From: Paratinospora sagittata
Taxonomy: Eukaryota > Streptophyta > Magnoliopsida > Ranunculales > Menispermaceae
Reading direction: 5' to 3'
Assembly (NCBI GenBank): GCA_035771175.1
Contig: CM069600.1
Location: forward strand, 4,611,729 to 4,675,728
DNA: 64,000 nucleotides
Both the position numbers and the translations under genes were made by a program. Below the pieces are notes generated by a model, which worked only from the letters and a program-made list of their open reading frames with translations, had not been told where the DNA came from and did not search any database. Below, piece after piece: positions 1 through 11,400 of the stretch (positions are counted from its first letter, which is position 1; each line of letters starts with the position of its first letter).

Positions 1-2
1 TA

Positions 3-851
3 AAATATTTCCTTGGAATGGAAGTAGCCCGGTCAAGCAAGGGAATCTCAGTGTCACAAAGGAAGTACGTACTAGATCTACTTAAAGAGACGGGAATGCT
101 TGGGTGCAAACCGGCTGAAACACCCATGGATTCAAGCACTAAAATTGGAGCTAATAAGGACAATATTCCAGTGGACAAAGGAAGATATCAAAGACTTGTT
201 GGGAAGCTGATTTATCTCTCACACACCAGACCTGATATTGGGTTCTCGGTTAGTGTAGTCAGTCAATTCATGAATGATCCGACTGAAGAACATATGGAAG
301 CTGTCTATCGGATACTAAGGTATCTTAAAATGACACCAGGTAAAGGCTTGTACTTCAAGAAAAACACAAGGAAAGATGTTGAAGTGTTTGTTGATGCTGA
401 CTGGGCCGGATCAATAACGGACCGAAGGTCAACATCTGGTTATTGTACGTATGTGTGGGGAAACTTAGTAACATGGCGAAGTAAGAAACAATCGGTAGTT
501 TCTCGAAGCAGTGCAGAATCAGAGTTCAGAGCTATGGCACTCGGAATTTGTGAGGGAATATGGCTAGAAAGACTAATGAGGGAACTAGGAATCATCACTT
601 CTGAATCAATGAAGGTATTTTGTGACAATCAGTCAGCTATTAACATTGCAAAGAATCCAGTACATCATGACAGGACCAAGCATGTGGAGATAGATCGCCA
701 CTTCATAAAGGAGAAGATAGAAAATGGGACAGTTAGTCTGCTATACACACCGACAAGTCAGCAAATAGCAGATATCCTCACTAAAGCTCTACCAAGGAAG
801 AATTTTGAAGATTTGAGTATCAAGCTTGGCTTGATTAACATCTACGCCTAG
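3..851 (+). CDS. Copia pol, C-terminal part (end of reverse transcriptase plus RNase H), cut by window edge
   Basis: The reading frame is open from the first full codon, so the protein begins outside the window; about 282 residues are visible. It starts in the conserved end of a Copia reverse transcriptase (KYFLGMEVARS), passes through the connection region (YQRLVGKLIYLSHTRPDIG), and ends in RNase H. The RNase H acidic positions are visible in DADWAGS, SAESEF, CDNQSA and RTKHVEIDRH. It closes with ADILTKALPRKNF before a TAG stop. There is no frameshift or internal stop, so this end looks intact; whether the rest of the element is cannot be seen. A polypurine tract and an LTR follow directly. 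RNase H removes the RNA template during replication of the element. Assignment to Ty1/Copia is secure. Confidence 0.93.
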   Translation, partial: KYFLGMEVARSSKGISVSQRKYVLDLLKETGMLGCKPAETPMDSSTKIGANKDNIPVDKGRYQRLVGKLIYLSHTRPDIGFSVSVVSQFMNDPTEEHMEAVYRILRYLKMTPGKGLYFKKNTRKDVEVFVDADWAGSITDRRSTSGYCTYVWGNLVTWRSKKQSVVSRSSAESEFRAMALGICEGIWLERLMRELGIITSESMKVFCDNQSAINIAKNPVHHDRTKHVEIDRHFIKEKIENGTVSLLYTPTSQQIADILTKALPRKNFEDLSIKLGLINIYA

Positions 852-863
852 CTTGAGGGGGAG

Positions 864-1040
864 TGTTGAAATACTCAATCCCTGATTTTCAGGGATACAG
901 CTGCTGCTGTCAATCCCTGATTTTCAGGGATACAGCTGCTGTTTTTCAGGATACAGTTGCTGATTGTTGAAATACTCAATCCCTGATTTCAGGGATACAG
1001 CTGCTGCTGATTTTCAGGATACAGTTGCTGATTTTCAGTA
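864..1040 (+). repeat. Internal duplication inside the LTR
   Basis: The opening of the LTR (TGTTGAAATACTCAATCCCT, then a CAGGGATACAGCTGCTG block) occurs at 864 and again at 965, about 101 bp apart. Shorter copies of the GATACAG(C/T)TGCTG block lie at about 908, 945, 995 and 1,018. The arrangement looks like unequal duplication of the U3 start. Confidence 0.85.
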
Positions 1041-1195
1041 TTAGTTGTCTACATTAATTTAGGAATAAAGAGATTCAGGAAATCCCTGATATCTCTATTA
1101 GTTAGTTTCCTATTTTACTAGTTTTCCATTATATATTCAGACTGTACAATGATCATTGAGACATATGAGAATTATTTTCTTCTCTAAATTCAACA
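864..1195 (+). mobile_element. 3' LTR of the left-edge Copia element
   Basis: A purine-rich tract (TTGAGGGGGAG) just before it marks the polypurine primer. The LTR is bounded by TGTTGAA at its start and TTCAACA at its end, a perfect 7-base inverted terminus in the canonical TG...CA form, giving 332 bp. A target duplication would begin GTCAC at 1196, but its partner is off the window. The first 130 bp or so are internally repetitive (see the separate repeat entry). A TATATATT-like stretch near 1,132 could belong to the promoter. Confidence 0.88.
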
Positions 1196-1429
1196 GTCAC
1201 TAAAATTTTATACAGAATATTTGCTAAAACAGCCAATGAGTGGAAGAGCATCCGAAGCCAGTATAAGTAAAATATCATGCCCGACTGCTTTGCAGTTATC
1301 ATTACATGTCCGAAAGTATGTACAAAATGAAATAGCAAATATTTTGAAATGCTAATAGATTTAAGTATGTGGTAAATTGTAAACTTGGCAACAAAAAACC
1401 AATTCAATAAAGCCTTTTCTCAACTACAT
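1196..1429. other. Non-coding spacer
   Basis: AT-rich sequence between the Copia LTR and the LINE remnant. I see no coding or structural signal beyond short AT runs. Confidence 0.6.
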
Positions 1430-2035
1430 GGGGCCGGCTACATGAATCTGCTTCCTCTACTACGCTCTAGCAAGGCTAAGTCGACTGTTATATTATAAGT
1501 AGTTGCAATTTTCTCTATCCATGTTTTTTGGAATTGTCTCTATCCATGATTTTTTTTTTTTAAGAGGAATTATTCATGTTAATTTAGGTCTTCCCTAGCC
1601 CCTATCATTACCATTAATGATTAATTGGTCACTCTTCCTAACACTGATGGTTTTTGTTGTATATGCCCAAACTATATTTAATCTCTTTTCTCTCAATGTA
1701 TCTTCAATTGAAGCTACCCCTATTTCTTAAATGCGTTCATATAAAATTTGCTCTTTCAATGTTTTACCACATATCCATCTAACATTCACATTTTTGTCAC
1801 ACTTATTTGTTAATATGTTGTTTCTTTATTGCACAATATTTTGTTCAATAAAGCATGGCTAGCCTAATCGTGATCTTATAAAATCTTTGTATGAAAAGAG
1901 GACTTATAAAATTTTCTTTTCAGCTTCAATGGGATGTATCGATTATATAATACTCTAGAAGCACTCTACTTAATACGCCTCGCTTTGATTCTATGATTCA
2001 CATCACCTCTTATTCTTTCTCTTGTTGAATATCTA
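1430..2035 (-). mobile_element. Decayed non-LTR retrotransposon (RTE-like), C-terminal reverse transcriptase region
   Basis: Read on the minus strand, broken frames recover the tail of a plant LINE-type reverse transcriptase: a segment like RGDVNHRIKARRIK, then YIPLKLKRKFYK, then VRWICGKTLKEQILYERI and GVASIEDTLREK, with stops and frameshifts between them. The order matches the conserved C-terminal block of the plant RTE-like family, where a tryptophan/cysteine-rich WMCG segment follows the catalytic domain. It lies downstream of the last visible URB1 exon, probably in the final URB1 intron. The family call comes from remembered conserved spacing, not a search. Confidence 0.6.
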
Positions 2036-2402
2036 AGTCTAAATATTAGTAATAAAATCATTATCATTGTTTCTTCTCAACAAAAAAAATAAATAAATAA
2101 ATAAAAGAGAATATCTTAGTCTAAATTCCTAAAGTTTTCATTCCTTGGTAACACTTAGCTTTCAACTTTCACTCTATCTCCCTCTGTAATTGTAATTCCA
2201 CAAAAATTACTAGCAACAAAAACCAAATCACGTTAGCAATCTAACCAGAAATACTACCCTAGGTAGGAAAATAGTAATGCATGTGGAATAAAGTCATGGA
2301 CATTCAAGATTTTATGACAAGACAACAAATTAAGTCGTTGAAAAACTTCAACAGCTAGTGCTGGAGGTATTACATAAATCAACCAATGGATAAATAATAT
2401 AC

Positions 2403-5400
2403 CTGTATCATTGGAGGCATCAAAGAAGAGTAATAAGCTGAGTGCACATATGACTGATGGAAGCACTGTACATTCAATTCCAAGAAGCTGCTGTAGGTAC
2501 AAAATAATAGCAGCTAATGTCTCATTATTGCAATGATCACCACTTTTACCTTCTTCAAAATCAATTTCCCTAGCCTCAATATGTCTTTTCTCTATATGCT
2601 TCAATAGTGATTGTAGAGTCCTTACATTCAAACTTTCTGGGCCAAAGCGGGTTTTGCAAGATCTTGAAATCTCTCCCAAAATCACTGAAGCAGTCACCCA
2701 ACGCAAAAGTTTAGACATAGGAGAATCTTCAAATTGTTCTTCCCCCAAAACATTATCGTAATTACTATATCTTTGTATTAGAGAGGCTTTCCCTTTCGAG
2801 TATGGCTTTGATGCAGTGCAAATTCCCCACTTAACATACTCTGAAAGTTTTGTCTTATCCTGTGTGAAAACATGGAAAACATATTTCAATAAATAAAAGA
2901 TTATGGCAAGAACATCAAAACTCATATGGATTTAAAATTAAAACATTGGGGAGCTTTCTGAGGAAGATGAAAGTCGTGATGAATCCGCAAAAAGCAAATG
3001 GACAAGAAGAAGGCCAACAACCCCCAATACAAAAAAAGTTGAGGAAACTTCAATCTGGTATAAATTGAGACTCAACTAAAGACAGAAGGGGCAATGGAGT
3101 TTCAAGATGAAGATTTTCTCCTGGAACCTCAGAGATAGTGGGGCACATTCAAAGAGGAGAAGAACCATTATAATTTTTAAAAAAGAACAGCCAGACATAG
3201 TTTGCATTTCAAGAAATCAAGAGTAGAAGCTGGGAAGATTTGTAGGAAGCTTGTGGAGTTGCAAATATAAGGAATGGATTATATTACGAGCTGAAGGAAG
3301 GGTAGGAGGTATTCTTCTCACATAGAACATTCGAACAATGAAGGTGGTTGATACCTAGTGAGGAATTTGTCAGTATCTATTTGCATAGAAGAAAAAGAAG
3401 GGAAAGCTGCTGGTTTTCACGTGTGTGGACCAAGTAGAGAGCAATATAGGAGTGGATTTTGGGGTGACATGGCAGGGCTGAGTAGTATGTGCGGGTCACC
3501 AAGGTATGACAAGTCGACAAAACTCACCAAAATGCTATAGATTTTGATTTAAATTTCATTTAGAAAATATAGAAATTCAACAAAACAATTTGACAAAATC
3601 CGACTATGAATCCACCTTCTCTATTTTCTTTGACCAATGGAACAATATCAAAAAGCAAAACTCAAATTGTGTTATGGAACATTATTTCTCTAGGAACCTT
3701 GAATTCAAAATGTTGTTGGCATGAAGCAAGTTATGGGCTCATGAAGGTAAGATGGGATCCTTATGTAATGCTCCTAGCCTCCTATTGATAATTTATATAT
3801 AATTTTAAGATATACTTTGCTGACTGCAGTACAAGAACAGAGTGCAAGTTTGCTTCAAGATGTACTAACATAATGGAGGATCAAGAGCATCTTATGATTT
3901 ATTGTGCCTATTTTGGTGATTAATATTTCATTTGAATTCAAATTTTGTTGTCATTACATGTAGGAGTCTTAAGTTTAGTAAGTATTTCGACAAACTAGGG
4001 GTCTGCTCCTTTTATACTATGAATAAAAACAAAACACTGGGATCTTTATAGTGAACAGCTTATGGGATATGTGGGTGTGCGGATTTGAGTGCTTCATACA
4101 AGTGAAGAGTGTATGGAAAATGATCTTCAACAGATTGTTTTGATACTATATTTTACTAATATTATCAAACACTATAAACTTCAATCATCCATGCAAAGAA
4201 GAATATTAGATATTATATCAAATAACAATAGCGAGAGAGAGAGAGAGAGAGAGAGAGAATACTGTGTTACTTATAGCTGCTGGCGGTACACTCATGAGCA
4301 TGGCCTTCAGTCCAAGCTCAACACTAAGACCAGATCTTGCATCAGCATCAACAGCTAGGCATATTTGAAACAGATACTCGTATGATAAGGTAAAATGGGG
4401 CTGATATATCTTTCTTTTTTGAGAAATCCTCAATGTCGATACCAGCATTTTGAGCAGTGAATTAATCAACAGAACATTTTGCTTCATTATCTTCAAGTTG
4501 CCTGTGAAAAGCTTGAGCACATGGCATAAAAGTTCTGATAGCTGCTCCATAGCATACTTCTGTAGCCATTCAGTAATGGTTCTCGATGAAATAAGATGAT
4601 TGACAACCTAGGTTCAAGTAAATATGCAAAATTAGTGGAACAAAAAGACTGCAACTACTAGTTATTCGTGTTGAAAAACAAAGTTCAATTTTTAATTTCA
4701 ATTTTATTTTATTTTTTGACTAGAAACAACGTGCCCTTAAGCCCCGTATCCCCACCCGTGAGGTGTCGGGCCCCTTAGGAACCCACTAAATCTCATACCA
4801 ACGGATTGACAAGAATGGTCCCGCCCCCAAGGCCCACAGTCAGCCGAGTTTCTAAATTTGTCTCGTGGGTTTGGATGCAATACTTCCTCCTCTAAGGGAC
4901 CTACGCCATGGAAGCCTTAAGCTTAGTAGAGTGCCCCACAAACATATTTATTAATTTCAATATAGATGAGAGAGAACTTACAGAATACTTCTATTAAATA
5001 TTTGTTGTTTGAAAGTTAAAGAACTTGATAACCACAAGAAATCACAGTGCACACTGAACTACTTAGCCAATTCATTTGAGAAGCGATCACATGCATCTTG
5101 ATATTTTAAAACTGTTTAAGCAATTAAGTATCACATCTAATTACTCCCTTGAAACAAATCTATTCCCAGCTTGAAAGTAAACTAAGTTGCATTCTTACAA
5201 GTAAAAAATTAGGTTATGGGTTGAAGATAATGGATCCAACTGAACTTCAGATTGACGTTTCACTGGAGAAGACGTGCAACGAAAATTGATCAAACCCACA
5301 TATGCCCAAATGAATTGCTCATAGTTATAAAAGATTTCTTATAGAAATGTATAAAGAATTATATTTAAATGTCTAAAAATCTGTGTCTTTTAGATATGCT

Positions 5401-8400
5401 AAAAACAAAGATAATTTTTTACTTAAAAGTCATAAAATTATGAAATATAATGGTTTAAAGTAATAATTATATGCTTAAAACTCCTTAAATTACAAAATGT
5501 AACGGTTTAAAGATTTATAAGCTCTATATTACTTATACTGCATCAGTAAACAAGCTATTTTATAACTTTTATGCTAACATATGCAGGAGATATATGAATT
5601 AATTGCACATAGTTTATAATTACACGTTCCATTTTGTTTTAGATTAGAGTTTTATAAATCTTATTTTGTTTTTTTTTCCCTCTAGTGATTCTTTGTTTTT
5701 ATTCTTCATGAAATCTTCTAACAAAAATTCAAGTTAGTATTATCTTTTTTTTCTTTTTCTTTTTTTGAGTCTTACAAATTATTTTGTTATTTTTTACCTA
5801 ACTTTGATCGAATTTTTGTAGTAATTCAATTACATGTAATTCGTAATTCGATGAGTGAAAAATTGATAAGAATTCAAAGAATAATGTGGGATTTTCATTC
5901 CATAATTGTAAATAACTGTAAATAAAAATACAAAATTTTCCACACTGAATTATAAATAACTATAAATGAAATACAAAAAACCGTCAAAATAATAAAAACA
6001 AATCAAAATTATTCTAAAAGCTCAAGAACTCGTTGCATTGATTATTTTTAACAATGCAGAGATGCAGATACTAATGATCAAATAAGAATCTAAGATTTTT
6101 GTTAGAGAAAGTCCCTAAAGAATATAAGTATGTGAGAGTAAAAATTTACTCTCACGTTAACTTATAAATACCATACACATACTATGAAGATTATTTTAAA
6201 TAAATATAACACCACAAAAAGTAAAAATAAAATAGATCCTTACTCACATCATGAGGCAAGTATTATTGAGAATTTGGATTATAAATCTTGCTATACAATA
6301 TAGCAAACCATTATATTGTATCATTGAAGTGGAGTCAAAATGAGAGAGATCGAATGTCTCTCAAGGTATATAGGACAAGGAAGCAATGTAGATGAGGGGG
6401 TTGCTCAGAGGACTGTAGGAAGGTGGAGTCAAGCATAGTGTCTACTCAAGACAGGGGAGACAGTGGTGTCAAAGTAGCCCTGGGTTCGAGTAGTAGCGAT
6501 GGCATGTCAAAGGATGAGATGGTGAAGGCTTAATGGTTGGAAGAGAAGCTTCTTGTCTAAAGGGGGAAGATTAACTTTGATCAAGTCAGTGTTGGTTGGG
6601 TTGCCTACTTATTTCCTATCTATATTTCGAGTTCCAAGGAAGGTAGCGGTTTTGTTGGAGAAAATGACAAGGGATTTCTTGTGGAAGGGCGAGGAGCAGG
6701 GTAAGGGGTCACATCTCGTGGCGCGGAGCATTGTGCAAAAGGAAAAGGAGCAGGGTGGTTTGGGTATAGGGAACATCTCTATAACGAATAGACCATTGGT
6801 GGGAAACTGGTCATGAAGGTTTCATAGTGAACAAGATCAATTGTGGGGGCGTGTGATTAGGAGTAGACATGGCTTGCGGCGCGCTTTTAAATAAAAGAAC
6901 ACGATATATGATAATAATACATAACAATCATAACAATAAAAGAGAAATACATAACTTCTCTAAGTCCCCACCCCCATTCCAAGAGAGGGAGAGAGAGGGA
7001 GGGAGAGATGATCATCAAACAAAAGACCAAAAAAATGTTTAATGTGGAAAGCGCAAAAAAGCGTTAACAAAGCAACACACATGAAACTGAAAAGACGGTG
7101 TGCCAATTTATGTCCACCTCCTGCTTGTGGAGAAAATAAATTGAAACCAAAAAGCCATGTTTGTTACCTCTAAAACAACCTTCATCTGTTCTAGGAAAGG
7201 ACTTTTATCATAAACATACAGCTTCTTGCCACAGAAAGAGAGAATGGATGATAACCATGAAATTAAGTTGCAATGCTCAACTAAATAACAAGCTAGCACA
7301 GGCAATTTGACAGATTTCTTCACAATCTGCTAAGCAAATAAAGCAATGTGTTAGTTGTCACAGAAAAATAAGGAAACATGCAGTGGCGATGACAGAGAAA
7401 TTAGGTTACAGTATATATACTTGTATAGGTTTTATAATGTCATGCAATTAAATATAAGTTATAACCATCATTGACAAAGCAAGATAAAAAAAATTAACAA
7501 ACTCAAGAAAATTCAGCATAAAAAGCTATCAATCAGATAATAGAAGGTATAACACCTAAGTACCAATCGTTTAATAAGAGAAGGAGCTGTATTTGCTACC
7601 TAATTTATAAGAAAAATAACTATCTAGAACTAACAACTAAATAAAGTAACTCTTTGGCTGCTATCATAAATCTTAATGGCCCTAAGGACGAGTTCTCACT
7701 CCATCAACCCAGTAGCAGCAACTAGCAAACCTAGTCCATGAATAAGCCTAATCCACTAACCATTATTTTCACTCACCCCCCTCATCAGCTGTTTGATCAG
7801 AATGCTATTACCTAGGTTCCGATCCGTTTAGATGGCTAGCAGTTATATGAATACAGAGTTTACCCATTTGGGAGTAATAGGTTCAGACTTTTTTATCATT
7901 GGTTTGCCAAGTTCAACCAGACTTTCAGGTTCATAATGTCCTCATGCACAGTCTTAGAGTGAGAACTATTGTCCTGTTGTTTGATATTCACATCAGAACT
8001 TGGAGGTTTAAGTTCAAGGTCAAGGTCTCACGTAGATTTGGCAAAACTATAATCAAAATTCAAATGAAAATAGATGGCTTTGAAATTCAAACAACTGGTT
8101 CTAAATAAAATCTAATTTGCTAGAAAAAAGGTTGACTCAACATATCTGGACGACCAAGGTTCTGTAGGTTCTGATCTGCCCACTATTTTTGGAACAGAAT
8201 CAATCAGATTGATATCAGAATCTCTTGAAAAAAAAAAAAAGGCACTCAATCCCTATTAAGGTTTAAAATCTAGGGTTTAGTTCCTACAATTTTGAGTTAT
8301 CAGACTTGGTCCTTGTTATCGGATTTGATCTCTGTAAACCATTGGGCACATGGAGCCTACTTTTTTACAATTTGAAGAAGTGGTTGAAGCCATTGGACCT

Positions 8401-11400
8401 TTGTGATTCAATCAGCCACAGTTTGGTGCTTAATTTGATTAGCTAGCCTCTATTTGTAGTGCCGTCATATGGGATTCTAGAAAAGGATATTTTGGAGTAC
8501 AGTATTATCAGAAGCATCCCTGAGTTTGGTCAGGTCAAGTGGAACTTTGAAACGTACCCCCCAAACATGAAGATGAAAAAATTCCAAAAACAATCCAAGA
8601 GGATTCTCAATGTATCCTAAGTTAACAACCAAAACTATAATGAAAAAGTTCTAGTACAACACATATCTAGAAAAAGGAAAACCCAAAAAAAAAAATTAAA
8701 TATCAACAAAACTATGCGTATCAGGTTCCTTGAAGTCAATACGTCACATACTTCGCCCCGTGTGATACCAACACCTAATACCCAAGTATTCCTCTTTGTA
8801 ACATAGACTGAAATATAGCATATAATCATAAATTCCAAATTTATTCAGCTTCATGCTAAGTAGCTAATAGAAAAACATCATGGAAAGGTAAAGATTACCT
8901 GAAGAATCAGTATTTTTGATTCATAATCAGAGAGAGAGGAATAATAAAAGCTCAGTAAGATCTCAAGTACTGCTTTCCTCATAAATATGTGAGCATCAAC
9001 ATCTAAGTTCAATCCAGCATATGATAAGCGAAGTATCCACATCCTATCTGTCTTGAAATTAACTGATGTACTCCCAAACATAGTATGAAACAATGGTATA
9101 GACTGCAACATACAAGCTGGAGGTTATAAGTGGACAAATCCTTCTGAAGTAGAAGAAAACAATGAAAATGCTTAAACCTATTGAATCAATTTCAGCTTAA
9201 GCTCAAAATGAAACCAGAACAGAACATTACAAAATGATCAGCAAACAATAAAGCAATTAAATCAAAACTTCTCATACCCCATACCTTCAAATTCACCCGT
9301 GGAGAGCGCATCAGTAGTTTACTTATGGTAGCATAATGATCGTGTGAAGGATCTAACAATATTAAAGACGCTTCAGCAGAAAAAATAGCCATTGCTGATG
9401 GAATTTTCTGCCATGGCTCGGTTATCCCATTTTGCAAATATGTCAAAAGAAGTCTAAGACGCAATCCATCTTTCCTCTTCTGGCAATTCTGTAAAGGTAG
9501 TTCAAGTAACAAACAACTTAGATGAAAAAGGCATAAGCATCATACTAGTTAAGAAACAAGCAATCAAAAGTTCAGCAATGGTACAGAAAAAATGAGGAGA
9601 GAATAGAAAAGAAATTAGAACACATCATGACTCTCATTTGCGGGTAGTTTCATCATTTATTCCTACAGATAATGAAACTTATCAAAGAAGCGAGAGAGAT
9701 TCAATAGTTTGACATTGATTCTTATAGATGGTATTTATCAAAGAGACAGAAAAAAAGATAAAGTCGGTAAAGATCAATAATTAACAAAGACAAGGAATAA
9801 GCAGAAAGGTCAACCATATCGCTTAGTCCTTGAGCTAAATAGGGGGGACAGAGAGAAAGAGAGAGAGAACTGGCAAGTAATGCAAATAAAAACTACTGTA
9901 CTATTAAATCAGATAACAGTGAAAATTTGCTCCTACCTCCAAGGCATTCTTGAATCTTCCAAGGGCATCATAACCCAATTTCCGTATCCCTTCATCTGGT
10001 GAGGATATGCTGACAAATGCAATAGCAAGCAAGCCAAGCCCAGCAAATTCCAATGGTTCAAGGTAGCCCATTGACAGAACATGAATCGCGAAATGCAAGA
10101 GAAAGGCAGGGTCATATTGTCTTATCCTTCCAGGACTGGTAGACGGTGACTACAACAATCAATATCATAACCATAAGTAGAAAAATGGAAGAACCATCTG
10201 AACAGCACAGTTCTTCAAACATAAATAGAAGGCATAAATAACAGGAAGTAAACATACCTCTGGCTCCAATATATCAATGACATTGCCCTGTGGAATCTTC
10301 TTCAAGAATATACGTTCATCAGTAGCAGTTCTATGAAAAGGAAAACTTACAATTGTTGCAATACATAATTTATAGTCAAGAGAAAAATACTCTCTGAATT
10401 GCCTTCTACGGTGTTCTGCGGCCATTTCACAATCAACCATATCATTGGACGAAAGTGTTTTCTCCAGCGCTTTTTCTCTTCTTAGTTTCAAGGCAGAACT
10501 TCCCCACAGGTAGTCCATTTCAGCAATACTTACACAGTTGGATCCTTCAGTTGACAAGATCTCACGTATGAGCTCAAATATCTCCATGTCTGCTTCACTC
10601 ATTGTCGCACCATAACAAGACAAAAGCAGAGAAACCAGTTCTCTGCAATTCACATTGGCATATTCTTCAGGAGAAAGACTACTCTTACGGACCCTAAGAT
10701 GATGGAGTGATCTGAGTAGTCTAATTACTTCCAACTTTCTCATATATGAAGGACATACTTTAGAAACAATCATGTCATTTTCTGAACTTTGCTCCTCAGT
10801 ACAAAGGAGATCTTGAGATTTCAAAATGCTGGACATTGGTTTCAAAAGGACACCAGCTTGAGGAAGAGCAGAAGCATCCAAGTTTCCATGGCTCCAAAGA
10901 ATTGTTGGAACAAACTGAGAGTGCTCTAGTAACAACTCAAAAAGTTCAGTACAACAAAACTTCCCTTCAGAGAGCAAAATAAGAACAGTTCGGAGCACTC
11001 TTACGGTAGTAGAATCCTCAAACCTATAAAGAAAAGATGACTTGACAAACGGTTCTACAAATGGGATCGAACTTAATTGGATGAGATCATTCTTCATTTC
11101 CATGGAAAATTCAACAATATTTCTTAGAATAAAAGCTTCCAAGCATCTAAACATATGTGAACAGTCCCTATTCTTTGGCTTTTCAGAATCATCATCCACA
11201 AGAGGGAATACCTTCACAATCTTATTCAGAGTACTGACCAATAAGTTAATAAACCTCATTTTAACAGAGAATTCTTCGTTAATGCCCACTCCTTGGGGCA
11301 ATTTCTTGGAATCTTCATCTGTCTCCATAGGCAGAGGTTGAACAAATTTTTTCTTTGGAAACAATAACATCCAACAAAAGGATATTTTTGCAATGACCCT

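Noticed and set aside
4089..4550. Open frame reading through the (GA)n tract on the plus strand
   Set aside because: Shadow of URB1 exon 10 on the opposite strand.
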